Source: Nephromyces sp. MM_2019 (Eukaryota > Apicomplexa > Aconoidasida > Nephromycida). Taken from it: a DNA stretch of 64,000 nt. The notes under the pieces are model-generated. The model ran no database searches. It was not told where the DNA came from and saw only the letters and a list, made by a program, of their open reading frames with translations. The position numbers and the translations under genes are program-made. The stretch spans positions 1 through 64,000 of the forward strand of contig JADHZB010001314.1 of NCBI GenBank assembly GCA_015657535.1, in the 5' to 3' direction. Shown here piece by piece: positions 41,446 through 53,560 of this stretch (its first letter is position 1; each line of letters opens with the position of its first letter).

Positions 41446-42857
41446 AAACTGCTGTGATACACTTCCTCTTACACATACCTTAAGCTTATAAAATTCCTCT
41501 TGCTTAGTAAATCCTCAATACACATTTCTAAGTTATACACACATATTAATTGATAATTTTTATATGTATGAACAGGCCCTGCATGCACCTTATCCTATAA
41601 ACTTATTGAAATGGATATAACTCCAGCAGGCCTAATTTTACATTCTCCATTCAAATCTTTAAAGGAACTCTCTCGCGGTTACTATAAAAAACATAATGTA
41701 TTTGTATCCACACACACACTAGCAATCTTGTTATTCATACACATTATTATATATATACATATATATATATATATATTACTTTTGCTCTCAAAATCCCTAT
41801 TTTAGCCCCACACATTACCCTTGCACTCTCTACAAGCACAAATCTCTCGATTCACGCACTAGTCATCACACATACCTTCTCTATTCACACCCCAGTACAT
41901 CTCACAAATCCTATCCTCTCTCACTACACACACACACCACCCCCCAATTCAATATCTCTCACACGCTTCACCCCCACCCCCTCCTTCAACCACTCTCAAC
42001 CTCTACACACACACTTAACAGATTATGCAGGTGTAATTGGGTCATATTTTGTAACAGACCATTGGGATAACCAAGATAAAATAACTAAACTTCCACACAC
42101 ATTTCCCCTATTAATTATTCACGGTTTAAACGATGAAGTTATCCCCGTTTATCACGGCAAAAGTTTACTTGATATTTCAATTTCTACCAAAAAATCATCT
42201 TCTTTCCCACCAGATTGTCCACACAATGAGTACTATGTTACAGAGGTGTGTGTGTGTATGTATGTGTGTATGTGCATGTGTGTGTATGTTTATGTGCGTG
42301 TATGTGTGTATGTGCATGTGTGTGTATGTTTATGTGCGTGTATGTGTGTATATTTGACTCTCTCTCTCTTTTACTCTCTCTTTCTCTTTATGTGTGTGTG
42401 TATTTGTTTTCAGGGAGTGTGGGTATATGAGTAAATATATGTATGTATGTTATATTCTTATTTTGTGTGATTTAGGTGAATCTTGGATTGGGGGAGGGTG
42501 AGAGTAGTTTGATTTAAGTTGGGGAGGGGGAGAGGTAGTGTGTGTATATGTTTGTAGCAATCATCTATGTGTGTGTAGCAATTGGTAGAGCCTATCAAGA
42601 AATTTTTGGATGATATAAATTTCAAATTACCAATCGAACGTGAAAGAAAGATATCAGATTTCTCGTGTCCTGACCCACCCAAACGAGAACTTTCAAGAGG
42701 CTCAACTGATTTAAATGCTATAAGGTGGGTGGGTGTGTATGCGTTTGTATTCTAATGTGTGTATATGTGATATGTTTTATTTTGATGTGCGTATGTGCGT
42801 GTATTGTATCTGTGGAACATAAAGCGATGTTTGCTTATTACTAAAATCTATTTAGAC

Positions 42858-42915
<58 letters not shown>

Positions 42916-42965
42916 NNNNNNNNNNNNNNNNNNNNNNNNNNNNNNNNNNNNNNNNNNNNNNNNNN

Positions 42966-43008
<43 letters not shown>

Positions 43009-43248
43009 TCCATAAATATACATATATATATATATAATGTGTGTGTAATATTTAGGCGCCACTTGTCAAGAACATATTCATTTTCAATGCTTTCAAAACT
43101 TGTTGATTCGCCGATTACAATTTCATCCCGACGAAATTTCTCGGTGCTCAAAAATTTATTTTCCACTGAAAATTTGGAAGATTTACCCGAGATAGTTTTA
43201 GAGGCCAAAAACAACGCTTTATCTGATTTATCAAAAGATAATCAATAA
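39411..43248 (+). CDS. ABHD17-like alpha/beta hydrolase (putative protein depalmitoylase), 7 exons
   Basis: Exons 39411-39473, 40275-40425, 40940-41164, 41576-41677, 42022-42245, 42579-42724 and 43056-43248, all in phase, 367 residues. ABHD17/ABHD13-type serine hydrolases cut thioester-linked acyl groups from membrane proteins. Visible elements: oxyanion region LTVLYWHGNSCDLGQ, nucleophile elbow FLFGRSIGTG (GRSIG serine), GLILHSPFKSL, acid turn LIIHGLNDEVIPVYHG (Asp) and the expected His in DCPHNEYY. The start MGGGISNS has Gly2 and Ser6, an N-myristoylation-type sequence, where animal ABHD17 uses a palmitoylated cysteine cluster. A Ser/Arg-rich C-terminal extension of about 100 residues follows the catalytic domain. 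The exon 4 donor (GTTACT) is weak. Introns hold long TG, CA and CT repeats, and intron 6 contains an assembly gap. Confidence 0.88.
42255..42350. repeat. Tandem TG-rich duplication in intron
   Basis: A unit of about 40 bases (TATGTGTGTATGTGCATGTG...) occurs twice in direct succession right after the donor of exon 5 of the ABHD17-like gene. It creates several spurious Cys/Val open frames. Confidence 0.8.
42861..43004. repeat. (CT)n microsatellite interrupted by an assembly gap
   Basis: Pure (CT)n flanks a run of 50 N at 42916-42965. It lies in the last intron of the ABHD17-like gene, upstream of the exon at 43056. True array length is unknown; it may act as a long polypyrimidine tract. Confidence 0.95.
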
Positions 43249-43822
43249 TCTATTTTACACATACATATATATATATATGTGTATGTTGGTGTGTGTTTAG
43301 ATTGGTATTGAGTATCTTGGTTAGACATTTGAAGCTATATATATGTGCATTTATTTAGGATTATCTATAATATTTTGTTTTGGGGTATTTAATGTCTTGT
43401 ATATATAAAAATATATATACAAGACAATTGTATACACATACTCAGCATAAAATATATATAACAAATGTATACATGATATAAAAATACATTCAACACAGAA
43501 ATATACACACAGACATAATAATTATTAGTTCTATATAAAAATTTATATCGTTTCTTACATTAAAATAAGTTACACACAGAATTTTAAATAAAAATGATAT
43601 TAAAAGAATATCATCAAATTTAAATTTTAAAATGAATATTTTTACAAACATATTTATAATATAAATTTTCAAATGCTTTATATATATTCTATATATGTAA
43701 TTATTATTTACACATAGTTTTTTGTTTTAATACACTTATTATCCACGTAAATAGAAATAGTTTAATTTTGTTCAAATTTTATAATTGGTCAAAAATGTAA
43801 AAATGTTTATTTTAATTTACGT

Positions 43823-43853
<31 letters not shown>

Positions 43854-44198
43854 TTAGATGTTGGGATGTCTAGATGAGTTTGTGAGTGTGTGTGGATGTG
43901 TGATTATGTATTTTATGTGTGGATGTGTCTATGTGCGTGTATCTACGTGTGCGCGCGCATATGTATATATAGGTGCGTGTGTACATATGTATGTAAGTGT
44001 GTGTATATATCTATATATACGAGTGTGTGTTTTGTGTGTTCAAATGTTACAAAAAAATAAAAGGAAATGCAGATATATAAAAATAATTAAACAAAGCTTT
44101 TGAAGTATTCGAAAGGGTAAATTCACAGTACTTTATATATATGTAATTCGATACACACAAATATCATTAGATGTACGAGTAGTAAATTTTTTATTTAT
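43249..44198. other. Spacer between convergent genes, with a perfect hairpin
   Basis: Holds the 3' UTRs of the ABHD17-like gene (+) and the mitochondrial-type gene (-). It contains the inverted repeat at 43394-43425, (TA)n tracts and a TG-rich patch at 43850-44040 that yields a repeat-derived frame. Confidence 0.5.
43394..43425. terminator. Perfect 13-bp inverted repeat, possible 3'-end hairpin
   Basis: GTCTTGTATATAT and its exact reverse complement are separated by a 6-base loop (AAAAAT). It begins 146 bases after the stop of the ABHD17-like gene, between two converging genes. A role in transcript ending is only a guess; an AT-rich palindrome could also be neutral. Confidence 0.3.
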
Positions 44199-45015
44199 TT
44201 ATTCATAATAAGTTGCCTTAAGATGATGATAATGAGGTACATCCCAGCCAGTCTTATAACGATGGCCATGCTGTATTAAAAATGTGTAAATGAATTTGAT
44301 TAAATTTAATGCTTAATACCGAAAATGAAATTTACTATTATATACATCAATACAAACATATACGTAAATATAGAAGCATATGTTCACATGTAGAAAGATA
44401 GATGTATGCAAACATAAGCTTATGTATGTGTATATATATATATGCATTTGCACACTACACATATGTCGGTATTCACATACACAAGCATGTATATATTCAC
44501 ACAAAAACAAATATATATCCATATACACACATATATATATTCACATACACACGCATACATATATAAATTCATACCACACAGTATATATATATATTTATCC
44601 CACATATTACACATATATGTATCCACCCACATAAACAATTACACACCTCCTTGTAGTATTGTTGCGTTTCATAGATAGATTGCACACAGGCAAACAAGGT
44701 TAAGGAGATAGTGAATGTCCATATGTATTTCATAATGTGTATTTCTTTGCCTCCTTTTGGGTTAATAACACTGTTCCTCACAATGGGTTGATATTGTGTG
44801 GGACGAGGCTTATCTATGAGAAGAGGATTATACTCTTTTCGGCCATCTCTCTCTTCAATCATGTCATTGGGGGCATTTAGAGTGGAGAAATGGGTAGCTA
44901 AGCGAGGGTTAAATTGTGTAGTAATTTTTGAAATATTTTGGGGAGTTAGACTATTTAGAAGGGGACTAAAGGATGTCTTCCTGAAGAAGTGTGTAGAGAG
45001 AGTAGAAAATACCAT
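44199..45015 (-). CDS. Small putative mitochondrial single-span membrane protein (2 exons)
   Basis: Exons 44647-45015 and 44199-44270 join in phase to 146 residues. The start is taken at MVFSTLSTHFF rather than an upstream frame extension, because ATG here follows CTCAAA and the extension reads as low-complexity spacer. The first 45 residues are rich in Ser, Thr, Phe, Arg and Lys and nearly free of acidic residues, typical of a mitochondrial targeting sequence. Then come a polar segment, one hydrophobic span (YIWTFTISLTLFACVQSIY, about residues 97-115) and a His/Tyr-rich tail (HGHRYKTGWDVPHYHHLK). The layout suits an accessory subunit of a respiratory complex or ATP synthase, where apicomplexans have many lineage-specific small subunits, but no known subunit was recognised. 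Confidence 0.65.
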
Positions 45016-45638
45016 TTTGAGTCCGTGTAAATTAGGGGAAGATGAGGTAAGAAAATTAAGGGGAAAAAAAATAGAATATTGAAATGTATATCTGGGTAGG
45101 TGTATGTACACAAGGATTTGGGGATATATATTTAAAAAACGTGTATGTAAGGTTAATGTGTAAGTTGTGAGTATGTGTGTAGTGAGTGTTTGTATAGTGT
45201 GTGTTTGTGTAGTGTGTGTGTGGGTAGTTTATGTGTATCGTGTGTGTGATGTATTCAAGGGTAGTCTGTGGTGTGTGTATATATATTATGACTTGTGTGT
45301 AGGAAATGTATCTGTAGTGTGTATGTAGTGTACACAAGGCTGACATGTAGTATGTGTGTAACTATGTAAAGTGGCGTTAACTTAAATGAGCATGTGTAGG
45401 TAGGTGTGAGCATGTAATATTATGTAAAGGGCTAACATCAAAAAGTTGTTAGATTTAAACTTACACATTATTGTCAAATGGACCTTATGATAATTTCCTG
45501 CATTTTAAATATCTTAACCGTTGATTAATCAAATTTTAAGAAATTATAATTAGCAATCTATCAATAATAATTACACAATAACACACACAAAAATATTCAC
45601 TATCTCTTTATTTGATTTTTACCAACCTTTTAAGAACC
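45016..45638. other. Divergent spacer between mitochondrial-type protein and TRAPPC2L genes
   Basis: About 0.6 kb with both promoters. The plus strand is TG-rich at 45090-45420 and A/C-rich just before 45639, so both genes again have CA-rich sequence upstream in their own sense. Confidence 0.55.
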
Positions 45639-47100
45639 ATGGGAGATATAGGCTATATCTGTATTATTGGAAAGGCCGTTAGTTTAATTCATAATTCATA
45701 CGTGTACACACATACATACACACACAAATAAGATAGTACATATACAGACATACACACACAGCCACATACACACATACAAAAACGTATACAAACACACACA
45801 AACGTACAAAACTGCATACTTTAACTCAAGGGCACACATATACACATTCACAGACAAAGCTGTATACACACACACAAAATTAAACAGACAAACCAGTAAA
45901 CATATACACTTTCAAGTCAACAAACTATCAAATTAACACAAATAAAAGCATCTTACTCTCTCAATATTAAATGAAATTAGCTCCATATACATCTTACAAA
46001 TTACACATATACACCCTCAAACACACACACACACTATGAACAATAAATATAAAATACACAGTAAAAGAATGGTGTCAGTAAAAACACGAAGGAAAATTTT
46101 GATAACGTTTTTTGTTTTTCCACCATAAATATGTATATATTTGCGTGTATATGTGTAAATGTGTGAATGGAAATATGTTTGTGCATTTGTGTGAACAACC
46201 TTGTATATATATATATATATATATGTCTATACATTCATAAATGCGTGTGAAGATGTTTGTGTGTATTTTTTTTATTGATAAATATATATATAAATATGTG
46301 TGTGTGTGTTCATCTACATACAGAATGAACCAATCTTCTTTAAAGTGTATGGAGATGGAAATGAGCTAGAATTACAATTTTCTGCCTTTGCCGCCCTTGA
46401 TATGATCGAAGAATTAAGTACTGCTACAAATTATTACCACCCACACCTTGCACACCCACACCTTACACACACATACCTTATATTAATATACCTTGCACTC
46501 ACATACCTTACACACACTCATCTACATAGCCCCAACACAACCCCTGTTTACACTCTTTAAAATCCCACCCCCAACGCACATATCCCACACACACTCTACA
46601 CACAGTTAACAAACGATCTACAAATAAAGAAAAACCAGAAGGCTACGAAGATAATTATTTAGGTAATATTAGTACGGCCCTTAGTTTTGAAGTTGACTAC
46701 AAATTATTTGCTTCCGCCTTACCCACCGGCTTGAAATTATTAGTGGCCATCAAAGAGGAGTCTAAATTAGATATATACACAATTAAACAGGTAGAGGTTA
46801 CTCACACACATATGCGTAGATACATATTACCCTAATAATGCACACACAGAGATATCCTCTAAAAAAAGATCAAGCACTACACACTTATACATCCAATTAT
46901 ATAGGCTACACACACAAACAAAATTGATACATACCTGTTCCCATACATTTACACCCTTGGAACTACATACACGTAGATACATTTACATACTTTTTCAGTT
47001 TTTTAAGAGCCTTCATCAAATTATTTCCGAAGCTTTGTGTAATCCATTTATGTCAGGAACCTTTGAAACACCCAAAACACTCAGTCAAATTGGTGTGTGA
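45639..47100 (+). CDS. TRAPPC2L: TRAPPC2L / Tca17 subunit of the TRAPP tethering complex (4 exons)
   Basis: Longin/sedlin-fold subunit of TRAPP, a GEF and tether in ER-Golgi and Golgi traffic. Exons 45639-45677, 46324-46417, 46606-46790 and 46999-47100 give 139 residues, the family length. Visible blocks: MGDIGYICIIGKANEPIFFK (compare the family start CIAVI-K-NYPLYIR), ELQFSAFAALDMIEEL (family HTSLDVVDEK position), a loop NKRSTNKEKPEG, then TGLKLLVAIKEESK, and FFKSLHQIISEALCNPF near the end (family LH-Y-D-CNPF). Donors of exons 1 and 2 are GTTAGT and GTACTG. Intron 1 is CA-rich first and TG-rich last, opposite to the general trend here, and sequence after the stop is strongly TG-rich. Distinguished from TRAPPC2 (sedlin) by the N-terminal block; reasonably sure. 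Confidence 0.85.
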
Positions 47101-48363
47101 GGGTGGTTGTGCATGGGTGGGAGTTATGGATGGGTGTAGATGTGTGGGTGTGCATAGATGGGTGTACATAGATGGGTGTGAGAGCATGTAGATTTGCGTG
47201 GGTGGGTGTGGACGTGGGTGGGTGTGTATGGGTTTGTGCGAGTGTGTCTAGATGTGTGTGTGTGTGTAGATTGGTGTCAGTGTTCTGTTGTTATGTATAC
47301 GGGGGCCCAAGTGAGTGTTTGTGGGTTGAAATGCGTATTTATTTCATGTTTACCTGTATACATTTTCGTTTTTAATCTTATATGCTTATATATCTGTACA
47401 TTTATATGTATTTTTTTATATTTTTGATTTGTAATTATTTGTGTTTTATGGGTATATAATAATGGGTAGTTAAATTCAAAAATCCTTTGGGGGTTGATAT
47501 CAAACTTAGTGTGTACAATAATAATCAATAGAATTCAGATATTAGTGCTATATAATTTATATCATAAATTCATCCTCAAAAATAATTTTACACACAAAAT
47601 TTTAAATATAAGTGCATCTTATATAATTTACAGATAATTTATTGGCGAGTCTATAAAATATTTAATCTAAAATCATACAACCCTCCTCTGAGGGTAAGCC
47701 ATCTTCTACACACTATTAATTGACCTCTTTTACAAAATTACGCACACATACACACTCAAGCAAATTCAAAAGCAAACAAGACGCACTCAATAATATAGCA
47801 TATAGAGAAATCTTACCTTATTATTAAATTGATACTTTAAATTCATTTTCATTCACACACAATAAATAATATTTATTAGCACATCATTTAGCACTGATCT
47901 CACACATACATGCTAAGTCACACCTACATATCACATATCATATACACATTAACCACAATTACCTATTTATACACACAACACACAATCCACACACGCATCA
48001 TACAAACACAACACACAGATCATACAAACACAACACTCACATCATACAAACACAATACTCACATCATACAAACATAATACACAAATCATACAAACACAAC
48101 AAACACTACACACATCATATATCTTAGTCACATGGACCATAAACAAATAATTTTGTTTATAATAATTTCGAATTAAAAATTTTATTTGTTTATTTGTAAA
48201 ATCAACAGTTTCTTAACTTTAAAAATAAAATTTATTCACACACACAAATAACCCACCAAAACTGTTAATTTTGATGTTATAAAGTTTGATATAAATTACA
48301 CATTTTTATTGGTAAAATTATATTTTATATTTCTCAATTTCAACCTATCTCTGCTTTCAATTA

Positions 48364-48399
<36 letters not shown>

Positions 48400-49096
48400 A
48401 CTTTTAATTGGTCATCTCTAAAATCCACTTAAAACAGGTTTGTGTAGTTGGACAATTCGAAAAAAATTCAGCTGTATCCATGTGTACATTTGTTGATGTG
48501 TGTATGTACAAGCTATGTGTGTAGATGCCTTCCATGCCCCATATATACAAGCTTTTTAGATGTTATTTTATAGGTTAAAAGTGTACACAACACATATTTT
48601 TTTAATAATAATAATATATTGTTTCAAATATATACCATGTTCATTAGATGCAATTTCAAGTCTGTTACACAGTTATACGGTGTCATAGAAATCACAAGCC
48701 AATAATACACTCGCATAAACACACATACACATAATCTCCTATCCATAGCCCCCAGTCTCAAAGAACCCCCCTCATAAATTTTTTGGCCTATATGTGTATA
48801 TATCCATTCCCAAAGCACACACTTTATGCATAGATACAACTCCATTATATGCATAAGGTTTTCACGTATCTGAAAATTCTACATATATACAACACAGGCT
48901 TCAATTACTCTCAAATCTCCTGTCAGTTTATACACCCAACTATATATACACAGACCTACTCTTCAATCTGCGTTTTATCTGACCATCGCCTCCTCTACAT
49001 CTCTACCCACCTATACCCAAGATGTGTATCAATTATCTGTGTATCTCTCACTTTCCCTATCCCTATTTCTGTGTGTAAAATTTACGTACACCAAAC
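47101..49096. other. Spacer between convergent genes, TG- then CA-rich, with minisatellite
   Basis: TG-rich to about 47300 (3' flank of TRAPPC2L), A/T-rich to 47600, CA-rich from about 47700 to 48250, with a (TA)n tract near 48366-48400. It ends CA-rich against the stop of the minus-strand GAPM-like gene. No exon seen. Confidence 0.5.
47995..48118. repeat. Minisatellite, about 22-base unit, about five copies
   Basis: Unit approximately ATCATACAAACACAACACTC, repeated with small changes (ACACAG, ACTCAC, ATACAC endings) on the plus strand. Confidence 0.85.
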
Positions 49097-51492
49097 TTAA
49101 CAACAACCACTCTGTAAGCAGGCTTGAGCCTGTTGTGTGGCTGCTTGAATATCAATTTCACCCTCAGAGTTAACTACTGCAGGGCCATAGTAGGCCATAG
49201 CATTCTTAGATTTGTAATATTCATTTCGAATAACTGACTGAGATAATTTAACATCATACAGGTGGCTAACAGGCTCAAATATAAAGGCCCAGAAACAGCA
49301 GACTGTGAGGGACACACCAAATAAAATTGTGTAAATTGCATCAACCACTTGGAAGGATTCATTCCCAAAGGTCATTAAAGCTACAAGTTCTGCAAACACA
49401 GTAAGTATTGAAAGGTGTAGGGGAGGGTCGTGGAAGTAAAGGGGATAGTATATTTATGTTTGTGAAATTTTCTAAAGGTGTAAGGAATTATGGAAGTGTG
49501 TAGAAGTGCAGAATTGCACGGATGTGTGTAAAAGTGTGTGGACGTGCGTAGAAATTGGTGGAAGTTTGTGAAGACACATCAATGTTCAGAAGTAAGTTTA
49601 TAGGATATGTACGTAAGTACATTTATAGTGTATATGTGAAAATATGTTTTATAGTGTATGTGCAAAAGGTGACAGCTGTATATGTAGGAATTCACGAGAA
49701 GTTTAATGAGTTTATATGAACTTGAAATTAAACATAGGGCATAAAATATTTTTTATAGATATTTACATACGTATGTTTAACACTTGTACATATATGTAAG
49801 ATGTGTATACAATTAGTTTATCAAACATCTGGTGTGTATGTATATATAAGCTACTAATGCTTTGCTTAAGAATCTAAGTTGTTTATATGTACATTGTTAG
49901 AAATATATTTTTGAACACATTATATCAGTGTGATTTATGTATATATTCTTTGTGACCTAAGCTATCTACACGAAGAAATTGACTACAGTTATTAATATTT
50001 ATCAAACATATTTGACTTTAGAAATCACATATTTAATACACACACAAACCTGCGATCGAGGTAAATCTGAACATAACATTGGTCATCCAACCCCATGCTT
50101 CACCCACACCCTCAGAGTGATAAACTTCGAGTAAGAATAGGCCAGGGGAGTATAACATCAACGAAATAACGTCGATGTTACGGGCAGAGAAGTACATTAG
50201 CCAGTCTGAGCCACCTCCAACTTTCTCACCAAACCAGGCATCATCAAAATAATAGTTACTGGCGTAAAATGATACCATTGTTAGGCCCCATGATATAGCA
50301 CCTGTTTTTTAACATAATTAAATGATTTGTGCGTAAGAATTTTATAGATATGTGCATAGGTTATGGTGGAGGGATGGGCTGGATGAAATGTTAGGTATGT
50401 GTAAATGAACGAATATGGCTAATGTGGTTAAACATGTCGGTGGTATAGATGGAGATGTTAGAGAGTGAATGAAAGTGTGTATGAGTGAGTGGTTTGGATG
50501 AAAATATTGGCGTGTATATCTAGATAGGTACACGTGGAGGCTTGTGTACGTGGATATACATGCTTAAGTTTTGTGAGAGTAGGCGGGGGTGCTAATAATG
50601 TGATAATGAATGTAAATGATGATTATTAGTATACACACATTACCAGTTGCAGCAGCCTGATGAAGAAATTTTGTACCACCACGGAAACCACGTGACTGCT
50701 TGATACTGTAAATAAAAAATTTTATTAACAAACGTAGAAACAGATATAAAATTAATGTACTCATGCATACAAGATTTTACACATTCATGCATAAGTTAAC
50801 ATTGAACATTTAAATCATACCCAAGATATACTTACATTCGCAGAATTTAATCACCCATAACACACTCGTACACTCTACTACTACCACACTACACACGCAG
50901 ACTCATTACACTCAAGATACACATGCACCTACACTCCCATAACAGGCACTTATACATAAACTCAATTGGGCATGTAGACTTATATCTAACTACTACAATG
51001 TTATACTATTTTATGCCCACAATCCCGCGCCCATTTATTTCTTCTGCACCCAATCCACACAACTAAATATATACATATGTGTATATATTGATATACAACA
51101 ATTTTTATCGTTCAATCATTTACAATTATACAATTAAATTCTATACACATGAGACCCTCTCCTTGTAAATACACACACCTGCTATCATCATCTTCAATAG
51201 CTACAAAGGCTAATATCATCATATTGGAAAAAAAGAAACAGAAACAGAAAAACATAACCCAGAAAACGGAGGCACTCCCAATTGAGGCTGAGGTTGCTCT
51301 AAGGAGCCAAAGCAGAGACATGGAGCTTGACTTGGCTGTAAAGGAACAAGCCAACAGTCCCATATATCCAACAAATTGCATAGCAAAGGCTATCCTCATG
51401 TAATAATTACATAAGAACTCAAAGAAGGGTGTGTATTGTGGTGAGCGACCCTCAGGGGCCTCTCCGGGCCTTACTACATATGTGAAATACAT
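49097..51492 (-). CDS. GAPM-like six-span membrane protein A (4 exons)
   Basis: Exons 51179-51492, 50644-50705, 50050-50301 and 49097-49389 join in phase to 306 residues. About six hydrophobic spans: residues about 33-53, 75-100, 127-145, 168-188, 200-220 and 228-250. Marked motifs: QSRGFRGGTKFL, SLMLYSPGLFLLEVYHSEG, EAWGWMTNV and a cytoplasmic tail after AFIFEP. Size and topology match the glideosome-associated proteins with multiple membrane spans (GAPM), which sit in the apicomplexan inner membrane complex and tie the motor to the subpellicular network. It is a paralogue of the plus-strand gene starting at 53561: same motif order, and introns at equivalent places (before SRGFR and after the fifth span). 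GAPM naming is from topology and motif feel, not a search. Confidence 0.7.
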
Positions 51493-53560
51493 TTGTATAT
51501 ATTCTATAGTCTATGTGTAAACTATTGTGTATGCAAGTACACTCGTGTGATTAGGTATGTGTATATGTATGTATGGTTTTTTTTTGTAGAAATATGTTGA
51601 CTGGTTTATGGATTTGTGTATATTTTGAATTGTGTGCACGTGATTTTTTTTAACTGAGAAATGGTTTTATATGAGCTTTTTTAAATTCGAAATTTCCAAG
51701 TTATTTTTTGGTGTGGATTTCCCTTGTTTTCCAAAAGAAATTTAAACTAATTTAGGGTAAATTTTATTAAAATTAAATTAATTTTAAACTAATTCTGAAT
51801 TTAATTTTGAAATTATTCGCGTTTGCTGGTGTGTATGTCAAAGTGTAGGTTGATGGTCATGTATTTCAAAAAAACACGGTAAATATGAATACTCATATAA
51901 TACCGCTTTGAAGATGTGTAAAAGAATTATATAAGAAAGTATTTAAAACAGACAAAAGGAAAAAATCAACTTTCTTTTTCCTGAAATAATCAAAATTTGA
52001 TTTGAGATTAGAATTTTATTTTGTGTAAATTTCAATAGAATTTTTTATTTCAAATATATTGAAATTATGGATAAATAATATTAGGAAAATATACAAGCGT
52101 AGGCTAAGGAAAAATATAAATTTAGAAAATGGGAATGAATGCCTATATTTAGAACATAGAATGAAATGTATGAATTTAGCATTTTTCATGCTCTCCGTAT
52201 TTATATGAGTTTCAAATGTGCGAAAACACGCTTTTTGTAATTTTTAGAGCTATGTTTGGATAGATACTCCGAGATCATATCTTTTCTAGTGTCACTGAGA
52301 ATACAAATATATACATATATATATATATATATAATCATTTTTTGAAAAACTGACTTCAAAGTGAAATTTATATTGATCTCATTTAAGTTATTTTAGCTAT
52401 TCATATATGATTATTTCTAAAATAAAATTTAAGCCAAATATATTCCTGACTCACACTAATCATATATTCATATATAATAATATTTATATAGATTTAAAAT
52501 CAAAGCAGCATTTTTCTAGTTAACAAGTTTAATATTACTAGCTTATAAAGTCATAGAATGTAGATAATGTAAATGAGTACGTGAAATTTTCTGAGTGCTT
52601 TTTCCAGCACATTAAATAATATTTGGCTATATTTCATTGCATATAGCTCCTGGTTATCAAAAATTTCACACTTTACAAATCACAAAGCTAGAAAAATACA
52701 ATATACATACATATATATATAAATATCAAGTTTCATAATTGAGGATTCAACTAGAAAATACTCAGTAATAGTGTATGTGTATGTATATGAAATCAGAAAT
52801 AAAATCTCCTTTTAAATATAAAATTTTTCCAACAGTAGTTAAAAAAGCACCCAAATTTATAAAATTAATTTTTCAGATGTTCAAATTTCCAATTTTCCTT
52901 AACTAACTTATATTAATTTTTTTCCTCAAATACACATATATATACACTCACACTCGCACACAAGTATATACATACATACAAGTGTGTATATATACATTTT
53001 AATATTATATTCTCATTATTCTAAAATGGATAAATTTCCCCTTTATGTTTTATAACGAGAAAATTAAAAAATTAGGAGAATAGTTATGTGAATATATGTA
53101 TTTAGATATTGTGTGTAGGTAAAATTTACACACAATCGTGGATAAAATTTTACAAACAAATTGAATAAAATTTAATTACATTGAATTAAAATTTCAAAGA
53201 TATTTTCAATAGAAATTTTTTTAAAAAGATATTTAATAAACTAAATATCTCACTCACAATCAAATTCATAATTGGAAATATTTTAATTTAGTTAGAAATT
53301 ATCAAAATCTGAGTTCCATACACAGTCACTAAATTTGGGTATATTGAAATCAATACAATAAAACGAAATCACTATACAGAAACTCTACACTAGTGGAAAT
53401 TGTAAACACATACACTAGAGCAAGAAACACTTGGAAACTCAGCATTCGCCCTAAAAAAACTTAAGTTTAAATTCTCAATTAAATTCAAAATCAAGCGCTA
53501 TAGTACATATTGTTCACTATACAATAGATAAACATAAACGCAATCAAATACTCATTCAGA
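51493..53560. other. Shared upstream region of the divergent GAPM-like pair
   Basis: About 2.1 kb between two divergent starts, so it must hold both promoters. TG-rich on the plus strand near 51500-51640, A/T-rich in the middle, CA-containing near 52930-52990. No open frame or exon recognised. Confidence 0.55.

Noticed and set aside
42133..42434. Cys/Val/Tyr-rich open frames over TG repeats
   Set aside because: They are translations of intronic (TGTA/TG)n after a splice donor, present in several frames with no amino-acid signature.
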